A stretch of 64,000 bases of DNA from Thermodesulfobacterium hydrogeniphilum (GTDB lineage Bacteria > Desulfobacterota > Thermodesulfobacteria > Thermodesulfobacteriales > Thermodesulfobacteriaceae), in NCBI RefSeq assembly GCF_000746255.1, contig NZ_JQKW01000011.1:1-64000 (forward strand), in the 5' to 3' direction. Of this stretch, positions 11,636 through 18,757 are shown piece by piece. Position 1 is the first letter of the stretch. Every line of letters begins with the position of its first letter. The translations under genes were made by a program, and so were the position numbers. The notes under the pieces are model-generated. The model was not told the DNA's origin, did no database searches, and saw nothing but the letters and a program-made list of their open reading frames with translations.

Positions 11636-11650
11636 ATTACCCTATCCCTC

Positions 11651-12178
11651 CTAAATCTTCTGTAAGTATGCAAATTCTATTTCAACAGGAGTCTCTCTAC
11701 CAAAAATACTTACTAAAACTTTAACTTTTCCTTTCTCAGGTTTAACCTCATCTACAATACCTATAAAATTAGCAAAAGGACCTTCTGTAATTCTAACTCT
11801 ATCTCCCTGCATAAATTGGTATCTTGGTTTTGGTTTTATTTCTTCTACTACTAATTGAGAAATAAGCTTTTCTACTTCTTCTGTTCTAAAAATATAAAGT
11901 TTATCACCACCTACTATGTCTAAAACCCCCTCTATTTTTTTTATCTCTTCCTTAAGCTCCTGATCTATATCTCCATATACCAAAAAATATCCTGAGTAAA
12001 ATTTTTGAGAAACCTGTTTTTCAGGTGAAAAAATAACTTCTATATCCTTAGGAGGTGGAACAAAAAATCTTTCTATTTTATCTTTCAATCCTTTTTCTTC
12101 TAACAAAGATTCTATCTGATTCTTTATCTTTTCTTCTAATCCAGACCAAACTTGTACAGAATACCAAATCTTAGCCAC
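11651..12178 (-). CDS. nusG: Transcription termination/antitermination protein NusG
   Basis: This 175-residue protein has the NGN domain at residues 1 to about 110 (WYSVQVWSGLEEKIKNQI; FVPPPKDIEVIF; KFYSGYFLVYGD) and a C-terminal KOW domain (GDRVRITEGPFANFIGIVDEV). It binds elongating RNA polymerase and links it to ribosomes or Rho. It starts one base after the secE stop, in the canonical secE-nusG-rplKAJL order. Confidence 0.97.
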   Translation of the reverse strand: MAKIWYSVQVWSGLEEKIKNQIESLLEEKGLKDKIERFFVPPPKDIEVIFSPEKQVSQKFYSGYFLVYGDIDQELKEEIKKIEGVLDIVGGDKLYIFRTEEVEKLISQLVVEEIKPKPRYQFMQGDRVRITEGPFANFIGIVDEVKPEKGKVKVLVSIFGRETPVEIEFAYLQKI

Positions 12179-12179
12179 T

Positions 12180-12437
12180 TTATCTCACCAAAAATGAAAT
12201 TATAAAATTATAAATCACATCTAACAAACCTAAATATCCCCCTATAAATAAACTAAAAGCAAGTACCATTAAGGCACTCATTAAAACCTGTTTCCTTTCA
12301 GGCCAAGTAATTTTCTTGGCCTCTATTTTAACATCTTTTAAAAATTTTACAGCCTTATTTACTAAATTTCCTTCTTTTATGTTTATATTCTTAACAGCTG
12401 CTTTATTTGGATTTTTAGTAGTTACCTTTTTAGCCAT
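12180..12437 (-). CDS. secE: Protein translocase subunit SecE
   Basis: This 85-residue protein has an approximately 30-residue Lys/Asn-rich N-terminal extension. It is followed by the conserved amphipathic segment KFLKDVKIEAKKITWPER and one C-terminal membrane helix (about residues 52-78), the minimal single-helix SecE architecture. It clamps SecY in the inner-membrane translocon. No Shine-Dalgarno sequence is visible before the chosen ATG, so the start is less certain than the identity. It is the first gene of the operon in this window. Confidence 0.93.
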   Translation of the reverse strand: MAKKVTTKNPNKAAVKNINIKEGNLVNKAVKFLKDVKIEAKKITWPERKQVLMSALMVLAFSLFIGGYLGLLDVIYNFIISFLVR

Positions 12438-12535
12438 TTTAAATTATCAACTATTTAATAACTATCAGAGTTCAATAATATTATCTTTAAAAAGACAATA
12501 ATCCCCTTACTTATCAAATATCTTTAACTCACAAA

Positions 12536-12563
12536 ACTTTATCACATCTCAAAAATTTGTCAA
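12536..12563 (-). promoter_or_regulatory. Candidate promoter of the secE-rpoC operon
   Basis: On the minus strand TTGACA (12563-12558) and TAAAGT (12541-12536) are separated by 16 bases, about 100 bases upstream of secE. A weaker GATAAT lies only five bases before the secE ATG but has no acceptable -35 partner. The rest of 12438-12650 is AT-rich with no gene seen. Confidence 0.4.
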
Positions 12564-12650
12564 TAACCTATTGACATCTATATAATTATTATTTTTTGGA
12601 ACTTTTTATCAAGATAAAATAGAAATATAAAGATCTAAAGACTTTAGAAT

Positions 12651-12701
12651 AAAAATATATTAAAGCACCGTCCAAAATGGACGGTGCTTTAATATATTTT
12701 T
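12651..12701 (-). terminator. Long hairpin terminator after the TauE/SafE operon
   Basis: A 24-bp perfect stem contains AAAGCACCGTCCA, a three-base AAA loop and the complement. It spans 12651-12701 and reaches the stop codon of the gene ending at 12700. Both sides carry A/T runs, so it is a strong terminator for the minus-strand genes, and would also block transcription coming the other way. Confidence 0.88.
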
Positions 12702-13131
12702 AGTGTCCTCCTACACCAGGCATAATAATAGGCTTTAATATGGCAAAAAGAAATTCTATAGTCAAAATAATAAAAAATATAGTATAAGCTTTTTGGCCTT
12801 TTGTTTTAAAAATTCCTGATACTAATCCAGCTAAAGGTGCAAGAGCTAAAATACAAATTCCTACCATACTAAGACAATCCATAGCTGTAAGATTGGTAAG
12901 AAACCAAGAATACCCATAAACTCTTATACCCTTAACTTCTTCCCAAAATTTACTAACCGGTAAATTCCAGTGAGAAATTGCATGTTTCATATTTACAAAA
13001 CCAGGAAGTCCAAATAAATAGAGTAAACCGAAAATTACCATCACAATTAAACCTATATAAGTTGTAATTTCCATAAATTTAGCAAAAGTGATATTTAAAG
13101 GATCCACATAAACCTTATTTTCTTTATTCAT
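12700..13131 (-). CDS. Small inner-membrane protein beside TauE/SafE permease
   Basis: This 143-residue protein has three or four predicted membrane helices (about residues 21-45, 75-95 and 100-140) and is otherwise uncharacterised. Its partner position directly after a TauE/SafE permease resembles DUF1634-type proteins, which are often encoded with such permeases. That family assignment is a guess from size, topology and context. The start has a GGGAGG site. It probably assembles with or supports the permease. It ends at the strong terminator at 12651-12701. Confidence 0.7.
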   Translation of the reverse strand: MNKENKVYVDPLNITFAKFMEITTYIGLIVMVIFGLLYLFGLPGFVNMKHAISHWNLPVSKFWEEVKGIRVYGYSWFLTNLTAMDCLSMVGICILALAPLAGLVSGIFKTKGQKAYTIFFIILTIEFLFAILKPIIMPGVGGH

Positions 13132-13162
13132 ATTTAACCTCCCATTTTTATAAATTTTTTAA

Positions 13163-14137
13163 TTAAAGTATATGCAAACCTTTTAATCCTTTAATAATAT
13201 TCAAACTTGCAGCAAGTAACATAATAGCCATAACTAAATATTTTACGAACACGGGTTTGGCTTTTACAGCTAATTTAGCTCCAATACGGGCTCCAATAGA
13301 AATTCCTATTACTGAAGGAACTACAATTAAAGGAAGAACCGCTCCTTTAGAGATATAAATCCATGCTGCAGCAGCATCATTTACTGCAATAATTGCCATA
13401 CTGGTAGAAGTTGCTACTTTAATAGGTGCTCCCATAAGAAGGTTTAAAACTGGAACATTAGCCCAACCTGCTCCCAAACCAAACATTCCTGCTATAAAAC
13501 CTACCAAAGCAAAGAAAAAAATGCCTACAGGTAGACGAGTAATTCTATATTCCACAATTTTATTTAAAGTAGGCTCAAACCAGCTTCCTGTAAGCCCTAA
13601 AGCCTTAGACAAGTTATCCTGCTCTTTTACTTCTGGAAATTCTACCCTTTTTGAAGTAAGCATTACTATAAAAATAATAAATAAAACTATTCCTAATGCA
13701 ATGGTAATATAGTATTTTCCAGAAGGAAAAGCATTTGTAATCCATAATCCCACTATTCCACCTAAAATAGAAGTTACCATTGAAACACAAACTACTGGAG
13801 CCATAATTTTTACATTGGCTAAGCCCTTTCTAATAAGCTCTGGAGAAGATGAAAGAGCACTGGTTAAAGCCATAATAAGTCCTGTACCTCTAATGAAGTC
13901 TACACTAAATGGAAAAAAAGCTGTAGAAAGAGGGACAAATAATACTCCCCCTCCTACACCTGACATAGGAGCTATAAGACCAATTATAAAAGTAAATCCA
14001 AAAAGAATAATAGGCCAGCTCCACCATGGCAAACCACTTGAAACCTGTGATGCTGCTCCACTTTCAGCAAAAGCTAAACCATTATATACTAATAATAAGT
14101 TTAAAATACATAAACTCCACCAGAGAAATTTTCTCAT
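13163..14137 (-). CDS. TauE/SafE family sulfite/sulfoacetate exporter-like permease
   Basis: This 324-residue polytopic membrane protein has an apparent N-terminal signal/anchor helix (residues 1-24). The two TauE/SafE repeats show GLIAPMSGVGGGVLFVPL near residue 60 and GFIAGMFGLGAGWANVPVL near residue 210, each with the glycine-rich signature. The family exports sulfite, sulfonates or other small sulfur anions. The substrate here is not provable. The start has GGAGGGG. It forms a two-gene unit with the small membrane protein downstream. A second, longer TauE/SafE protein is encoded at 23173. Confidence 0.88.
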   Translation of the reverse strand: MRKFLWWSLCILNLLLVYNGLAFAESGAASQVSSGLPWWSWPIILFGFTFIIGLIAPMSGVGGGVLFVPLSTAFFPFSVDFIRGTGLIMALTSALSSSPELIRKGLANVKIMAPVVCVSMVTSILGGIVGLWITNAFPSGKYYITIALGIVLFIIFIVMLTSKRVEFPEVKEQDNLSKALGLTGSWFEPTLNKIVEYRITRLPVGIFFFALVGFIAGMFGLGAGWANVPVLNLLMGAPIKVATSTSMAIIAVNDAAAAWIYISKGAVLPLIVVPSVIGISIGARIGAKLAVKAKPVFVKYLVMAIMLLAASLNIIKGLKGLHIL

Positions 14138-14260
14138 ATAAACCCCTCCCTATTAATTTTTCGTTTTATTCCTAAAATTTCCACTTAAAAAAACAATAAT
14201 GTCTAAGAAACCCCTTTGAAACTTAGTTCTCACCTCCCTTCTTTTTTAAATTTTTTAATT

Positions 14261-14290
14261 ATTATTAAAAAATTTAATTTTAAATGTCAA
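14261..14290 (-). promoter_or_regulatory. Candidate promoter for TauE/SafE permease operon
   Basis: A perfect TTGACA (14290-14285, minus strand) is followed after 18 bases by AATAAT (14266-14261). The expected transcript has about 115 bases of leader before the ATG at 14137. Confidence 0.45.
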
Positions 14291-14453
14291 TCTCAAAAAT
14301 TTTGAAATTTTTTTAAATCTAATCAATAAAAAGCTAAATGCTAACACTTTTTGATTTTTATAAATATTTTTTAAATTTTATCTCTATTTTTCTTCTTTTT
14401 TAAATACATCAAAAGTATTTTGAAAAAATTATAAAAAATAATATAAAAAATAT

Positions 14454-14480
14454 TTGATTTTTATTAAAATGTTTTATACT
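14454..14480 (+). promoter_or_regulatory. Candidate promoter giving a leaderless hydrogenase-protease mRNA
   Basis: TTGATT (14454-14459) and TATACT (14475-14480) are 15 bases apart, and the ATG at 14487 lies six bases after the -10 box. There is no Shine-Dalgarno sequence. The spacer is short, so this is tentative. Confidence 0.4.
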
Positions 14481-14486
14481 AATTTC

Positions 14487-14963
14487 ATGTCTCAAAATAA
14501 AATTGTTATTTTAGGAATAGGAAATATTTTACTTTCAGATGAAGGGATAGGAGTTAAGGTGGTAAAAGATCTTGAAAAAAGACTTAAATCTATAGAAAAT
14601 GTAGAACTGGTTGATGGAGGAGTAGGAGGGTTTTCTTTATTACCTTTTATAGAATCAGCAGAAAAACTTTTGGTTATAGATGCAATCTCTGGTAATAGCC
14701 CTCCTGGAACTATTTATAAATTTAAAAATGAAGAAATCCCAAGCCAAACCATAGAAAAAATATCACTTCATGAAATTAGTTTTTCTGACATTTTAACCCT
14801 TGCTAAATTAAGAGGCAAATACCCTAAGGAAATAGTTATTATAGGAATTGAACCTGAATCCTTAGAAATGGGTATAGAACTCTCAGAACTTGTTAAAGCT
14901 AATTATGAAAAACTTATTGAAGAAGTTCTTAAACAGCTTGAAGAATGGGGGATAAAACCTTAG
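14487..14963 (+). CDS. [NiFe]-hydrogenase maturation protease (HyaD/HybD type)
   Basis: With the ATG at 14487 the protein has 158 residues. It begins MSQNKIVILGIGNILLSDEG, the family's N-terminal GxGN...DEG signature. The acidic residue of DEG, the aspartate in LLVIDAIS and the histidine in SLHEISF are the expected nickel ligands. The enzyme recognises nickel in the immature large subunit and removes its C-terminal peptide. A TTG at 14454 would add 11 residues but falls in the -35 box. The gene overlaps the convergent hypA by four bases. No hydrogenase structural genes are in the window. Confidence 0.88.
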   Translation: MSQNKIVILGIGNILLSDEGIGVKVVKDLEKRLKSIENVELVDGGVGGFSLLPFIESAEKLLVIDAISGNSPPGTIYKFKNEEIPSQTIEKISLHEISFSDILTLAKLRGKYPKEIVIIGIEPESLEMGIELSELVKANYEKLIEEVLKQLEEWGIKP

Positions 14964-15310
14964 GTCTCCTCTTCCAGTTCCAAGGATTTAAGAAGCATTT
15001 CTTCCCCAGAAATAACTTTTGTATTTAAAGATCCGCAATAAGGACAACTAATATCCCATTTATCTTTTACAAACTCTTTTCCACAATCCAAACATCTTAA
15101 TTTAAGATCTTCAATTTCAATAAAAATTTCTGCATTTTCAAGGGGGCTCCCCTTTTTGAAAAAATCTAAAGCTGTTTTTAATAAATCTATCTCAACTCCT
15201 GAAAATTTGCCTATAAGCAAAACTGCTTTGGTAATCTTCTTCCCAGGATATTGTTGAACAATATCTTCTACAGTTTTTATAATGTTTTGAACAATAAAAA
15301 ACTCATGCAT
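14960..15310 (-). CDS. hypA: Hydrogenase maturation nickel metallochaperone HypA
   Basis: This 116-residue protein begins MHEFFIVQNII, with the nickel-binding His2 of HypA. It carries two zinc-ribbon pairs: CLDCGKEF, and CPYCGS near residue 90. It delivers nickel to the hydrogenase large subunit together with HypB. There is no Shine-Dalgarno sequence, and a TATAAT ends seven bases before the ATG, so the mRNA may be leaderless. It converges with the maturation protease, sharing four bases with it. Confidence 0.93.
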   Translation of the reverse strand: MHEFFIVQNIIKTVEDIVQQYPGKKITKAVLLIGKFSGVEIDLLKTALDFFKKGSPLENAEIFIEIEDLKLRCLDCGKEFVKDKWDISCPYCGSLNTKVISGEEMLLKSLELEEET

Positions 15311-15316
15311 AGATTA

Positions 15317-15345
15317 ATTATATCACTATCTTTTCTGTTTTTAAA
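15317..15345 (-). promoter_or_regulatory. Promoter of hypA, probably leaderless
   Basis: On the minus strand TTTAAA (15345-15340) and a perfect TATAAT (15322-15317) have a 17-base spacer. Six bases separate the -10 box from the ATG of hypA at 15310, which places the transcription start at or next to the start codon. Confidence 0.55.
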
Positions 15346-15368
15346 TAAATAAAACCTCTGTTTTTATA

Positions 15369-15420
15369 GAACAAATCTATTTTACAAAATTGTCCCTAAG
15401 GGAACAATTTTTCATTGTTC
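15369..15420. repeat. Cluster of GAACAA/TTGTTC half-sites, possible operator
   Basis: GAACAA occurs at 15369-15374 and 15402-15407, and TTGTTC at 15415-15420. The last two form the inverted repeat GAACAA-N7-TTGTTC. An overlapping hairpin, AAATTGTCCC with GGGAACAATTT (15387-15410), has one bulged base. The sites lie in the 246-base divergent region between hypA and the porin gene. The binding protein, if any, is unknown. Confidence 0.4.
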
Positions 15421-15556
15421 TTTTAAATTTTTATTTTTTAATTTATTGAAAATCCTGAAAAATTTTTTGATAGCAATTTTTAAAATACTTGATAGAATTT
15501 GAGTATATTTTTGCTTGTCAAATTTTGATAAAAAAATTCTTACAGGAGGTGAATAG

Positions 15557-16867
15557 ATGATGAAAAAAAAATTACAAGTCTTGGGATTGACAGGAGCTTT
15601 AATTTTAAGTTCTGTAGCTTCTTCACAAGGTTTTCAAATTAAAGTTGATGAGGACACCTTTGCTAATATAGCTGCTCAGGTGAGAGTTTTTTACTTGAAT
15701 AAGGATAAAGATACAAATCATAATTACAGATACAATAGATTTCAAGTTTCTAAATTCAGGATCGGTGCCAAAGGACAGATTAATAAGCTTATTCAATTTT
15801 ATGGAATGTTTGATGCAAAATATAATAGCAAAACCGGCGAAAATCCAGGTTCTTTATGGGAAGCAGGAATTCAATTTAGTTTTGCTCCTGAGTTTGTGGT
15901 AAAATTTGGCAAAATGCGTGTCCCCTTTAGTAGGCATAATTTTACATCCCGTTATGTTAGCCCTGTTATGTCAAGTAACGGAGACATCTTTCTTCCAGAT
16001 CAATTTAAAATTGCTTTAAAAGCTATCAAACCTTATCCAGGGGGATATAAAGCATCCGATCCTTTTAAAAGAACTGATTTTGGAACAGTTATAGCAGGTT
16101 ATATTAAAAATGGTCTTTTTAAATACTATGTTGGTATTTTTAATGAAGATAGATCAAATTCTAATAAAGTATGGACTCTTAATAGTGGATGGGCTAATGC
16201 AACCACTACTGGAAATGTAAAAGACAAAAAGAATTTTGAATATGATATAAGAGTTGAATTTACTCCTACCTTTTTGGGATTTAAATCTGAAAAAACCGCT
16301 CTTAATTCAGCTATGAGAGAGGCTCAGACTTATCTTGGAAAATTTGACACTATGACTATTGGAATAGGCTATCATCACGAAAAGCATCTAAATGGACTTA
16401 ATAAAACTATCTATGGAACCTCCTCTCTTGTTAGGTACGCTTGGGATGCTGACTTCTCTCTTGAAAAAACATTTGCTAAAAAATATATTACAGGATTACA
16501 AGCAGGTTATATGAGCTTTCATAATACACATCTTTATGAAACAGTCTCTAATGTATACAAAAAAGGAGATGCTTGGACCTGGTATTTGGGAGGGCATCTT
16601 ATTTATGGAGAAAAAATAGGTATGGGATATCCTGGAATAGCCTTTAGATATGAATATATAGAAATAGATGGAAAATATAACAATAAAAGTGATTTAGTTT
16701 ATGATCGTTATGGAATATGTTTTGATTACTGGTTCTCAAGAAGCACAAGAATTGCCACAGGTGTTGATTTTGTGAGAGCTAAAGACGCCTTAAAGGAGTA
16801 TCTAAAAGCTAATAATTATGAGTATTCTACTACAGACTGGTATATAGGTGTTTTTACACAATTCTAA
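15557..16867 (+). CDS. Outer-membrane beta-barrel porin (OprP/OprO-like)
   Basis: This 436-residue protein has a clear signal peptide: MMKKK, a hydrophobic core and a cleavage region around SSQGFQ near residue 25. A barrel-like body of alternating strands ends with a terminal phenylalanine (YIGVFTQF), as outer-membrane barrels do. The segment RFQVSKFRIGAKGQI, followed by FGKMRVPFSRHNF, resembles phosphate-selective/OprO-P type porins. The true substrate is unknown. An AGGAGGTG site precedes two adjacent ATG codons. It sits between hypA and hypE, with its own terminator, so it is a separate unit. Confidence 0.8.
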   Translation: MMKKKLQVLGLTGALILSSVASSQGFQIKVDEDTFANIAAQVRVFYLNKDKDTNHNYRYNRFQVSKFRIGAKGQINKLIQFYGMFDAKYNSKTGENPGSLWEAGIQFSFAPEFVVKFGKMRVPFSRHNFTSRYVSPVMSSNGDIFLPDQFKIALKAIKPYPGGYKASDPFKRTDFGTVIAGYIKNGLFKYYVGIFNEDRSNSNKVWTLNSGWANATTTGNVKDKKNFEYDIRVEFTPTFLGFKSEKTALNSAMREAQTYLGKFDTMTIGIGYHHEKHLNGLNKTIYGTSSLVRYAWDADFSLEKTFAKKYITGLQAGYMSFHNTHLYETVSNVYKKGDAWTWYLGGHLIYGEKIGMGYPGIAFRYEYIEIDGKYNNKSDLVYDRYGICFDYWFSRSTRIATGVDFVRAKDALKEYLKANNYEYSTTDWYIGVFTQF

Positions 16868-16870
16868 TTA

Positions 16871-16903
16871 AAAAGAGGAGAGCTTAATAAGCTCTCCTCT
16901 TTT
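16871..16903. terminator. Bidirectional terminator between porin and hypE
   Basis: A 15-bp perfect stem (AAAAGAGGAGAGCTT and its complement) with an AAT loop is flanked by A and T runs. It serves the porin on the plus strand and the hypB-hypE unit, ending at 16902, on the minus strand. Confidence 0.88.
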
Positions 16904-17912
16904 AACATATTCTTGGAAATAATTCTCCTGAAGTATTCTCAAGAATTCTCAGAGTTCCGTAAAGAGTTTTTAGAATAACCTGTGGAGAATCTGTTTTTTC
17001 TATAACCCTTCCAATAATCTGAGCTTCTTTTCCAGAAGGATGTTTTTTAACAATTTCTAAAGCTTTTTTTGCAATTTTTTCAGGAAGAGCTATAACAACT
17101 CTCCCTTCACAAGCTAAGTGATACGGTTCAAAACCAAGAGCCTCGCAAAAAGCTTTAACCTGAGCTCTTACAGGAATATATTCTTCTTCTACCAAAATGT
17201 TCACTTTAGAACTGTAAGCCCATTCATAAAGTGTAGCAGAAAGTCCTCCTCTGGTAGGATCTCTCATAGCATGAATCTCTATATTATTTTCAAAAAGTGG
17301 CTCTACCAAAGGCCACAAAGTTTCACAATCGCTTAATAGATCAATATCCATGTTTATACCTTCTCTCTCAGCTAAAATACATGCTCCATGATCACCTATA
17401 GGACCTGAAACTATGATTACATCTCCAGGTTGTATATTCTGACAGGAAATCCCTTCATAAACTATTTTACCTATACCAGAGGTAGTAATAAAAATTCCAT
17501 CCACTTCTTTTTTAGGAACTATTTTGGTATCTCCTGCTACTATATATAGTTTATTCTTTTGAGCTTCTTCTTGCATACTTTTCAATATCTTTTCTAAATC
17601 TTTTTTAGAAAAACCTTCTTCTATAATAAAACTAACTGTTAAATAAAGTGGTTTTGCTCCCATTACCACTAAATCATTAACAGTTCCAGTTATAGCAAGC
17701 TTTCCTATATTACCACCCTTAAAAAATATAGGTTTTACAGTAAAACCATCAATAGTAAAAGCAATTTTATTCTTTTCTTCTTGTAAAACCGCTGCATCTT
17801 CAAGTTGTTCTAAAATTGGATTGGAAAAATATTTTAGAAAAATATCTTTAATAAGATAAAAAGTCTCTTCACCTCCACCACCATGAGCTAAGAGCAGTTT
17901 ATCTAATTTCAT
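16902..17912 (-). CDS. hypE: Hydrogenase expression/formation protein HypE
   Basis: This 336-residue AIR-synthase-fold enzyme ends in PRIC, the conserved C-terminal cysteine motif on which HypF-derived carbamoyl is dehydrated to thiocyanate for the active-site CN ligands. The N-terminal AHGGGGEETFYLI, FTIDGFTVKPIFF, the central VAGDTKIV and the MRDPTRGGLSATLYEWA motif are all present. It follows hypB after 12 bases. HypC, HypD and HypF are not in this window. Confidence 0.96.
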   Translation of the reverse strand: MKLDKLLLAHGGGGEETFYLIKDIFLKYFSNPILEQLEDAAVLQEEKNKIAFTIDGFTVKPIFFKGGNIGKLAITGTVNDLVVMGAKPLYLTVSFIIEEGFSKKDLEKILKSMQEEAQKNKLYIVAGDTKIVPKKEVDGIFITTSGIGKIVYEGISCQNIQPGDVIIVSGPIGDHGACILAEREGINMDIDLLSDCETLWPLVEPLFENNIEIHAMRDPTRGGLSATLYEWAYSSKVNILVEEEYIPVRAQVKAFCEALGFEPYHLACEGRVVIALPEKIAKKALEIVKKHPSGKEAQIIGRVIEKTDSPQVILKTLYGTLRILENTSGELFPRIC

Positions 17913-17924
17913 ATTTTTTTCCCT

Positions 17925-18635
17925 TTAAACCAATTTCTGACGATATTCTTTGAGCTTGTTTTCTACAAAATCAATCCAATCTTCAAAACCTTCTCCTGTT
18001 TTAGAAGATAAAGCCATAACTTTAGCTTGAGGATTAATTCTTTTTATCTGCTCTTTTACTCTATCCAAATTAAAATCAAAATAAGGAAGTAAATCAATTT
18101 TGGTTATAACTATTAATTCTGAAGATTTAAAAATAAGTGGATACTTTTCAGGTTTATCTTCCCCTTCAGGAACTGAGAGAAGGGTTACATTTAAATGTGT
18201 CCCCAGATCATAATTGGCAGGACAGACGAGATTACCTATATTTTCAACAAATAAAATATCTATCTGATCCATAGGAAGATGATGCATAGCTTTATGAACT
18301 AAAGAAGCATCTAAGTGACAAGCACTGCCTGTGGTTATTTGATAAACAGGAATGCCTTTCTGTCTAATTCTTTCTGCATCTCTTTCTGTCTCTAAATCAC
18401 CCTCTATTACACCAAGGCGATATTTATCCTTTAAAAGTTCCAGAGTCTTTTCCAAAAGAGTAGTTTTACCAGCTCCAGGAGCACTCATTAAATTGATAGC
18501 ATAAATTTTGTAAGTTTCAAAATGTTCTCTATTATGCTTGGCCTGGAATTGGTTGTATTTTAAAATGTCCTCAAAAACTTCTATGGCTTTTTTATCTGAA
18601 GTCTCAGTAATACCACAACCACATTCTTTACACAT
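17925..18635 (-). CDS. hypB: Hydrogenase nickel-incorporation GTPase HypB
   Basis: This 236-residue GTPase begins MCKECGCG, the high-affinity nickel-binding N-terminal motif. Walker A is APGAGKTTLLEKTL near residue 53. It is followed by IEGDLETERDAERI, the ENIGNLVCPA metal-site segment and the TKIDLLP guanine-specificity motif. It supplies nickel with HypA and is transcribed with hypE. The start has AGGAG. Confidence 0.96.
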   Translation of the reverse strand: MCKECGCGITETSDKKAIEVFEDILKYNQFQAKHNREHFETYKIYAINLMSAPGAGKTTLLEKTLELLKDKYRLGVIEGDLETERDAERIRQKGIPVYQITTGSACHLDASLVHKAMHHLPMDQIDILFVENIGNLVCPANYDLGTHLNVTLLSVPEGEDKPEKYPLIFKSSELIVITKIDLLPYFDFNLDRVKEQIKRINPQAKVMALSSKTGEGFEDWIDFVENKLKEYRQKLV

Positions 18636-18757
18636 ATTACTCTCCTGTTTAAAATTTTTAATATTACTTTTTATAATTAATTATACTGCATAATTTTAAA
18701 AATGTAAAATTAAAAATACTCTTGATTTGTCAATAAAAAATTTTAAATTCAGAACAA

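Larger units (their letters stand above)
14138..14486. other. Divergent intergenic region, TauE permease / hydrogenase protease
   Basis: These 349 bases are extremely AT-rich. They hold a minus-strand promoter (14261-14290) with an approximately 115-base leader before the permease, and a plus-strand promoter at 14454-14480. The leader contains a CTAAG/CTTAG hairpin around 14194-14217 and a possible short GTG-started frame that I do not accept as a gene. Nothing else is visible. Confidence 0.5.

Noticed and set aside
12571-12576. A plus-strand TTGACA between secE and the TauE unit
   Set aside because: There is no -10 box at 16-18 bases and no plus-strand gene follows.
14150-14235. A short GTG-started frame (about 25 codons) in the leader of the TauE/SafE permease gene
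   Set aside because: The putative ribosome site overlaps the GTG, there is no recognisable peptide, and the region is better explained as leader sequence.
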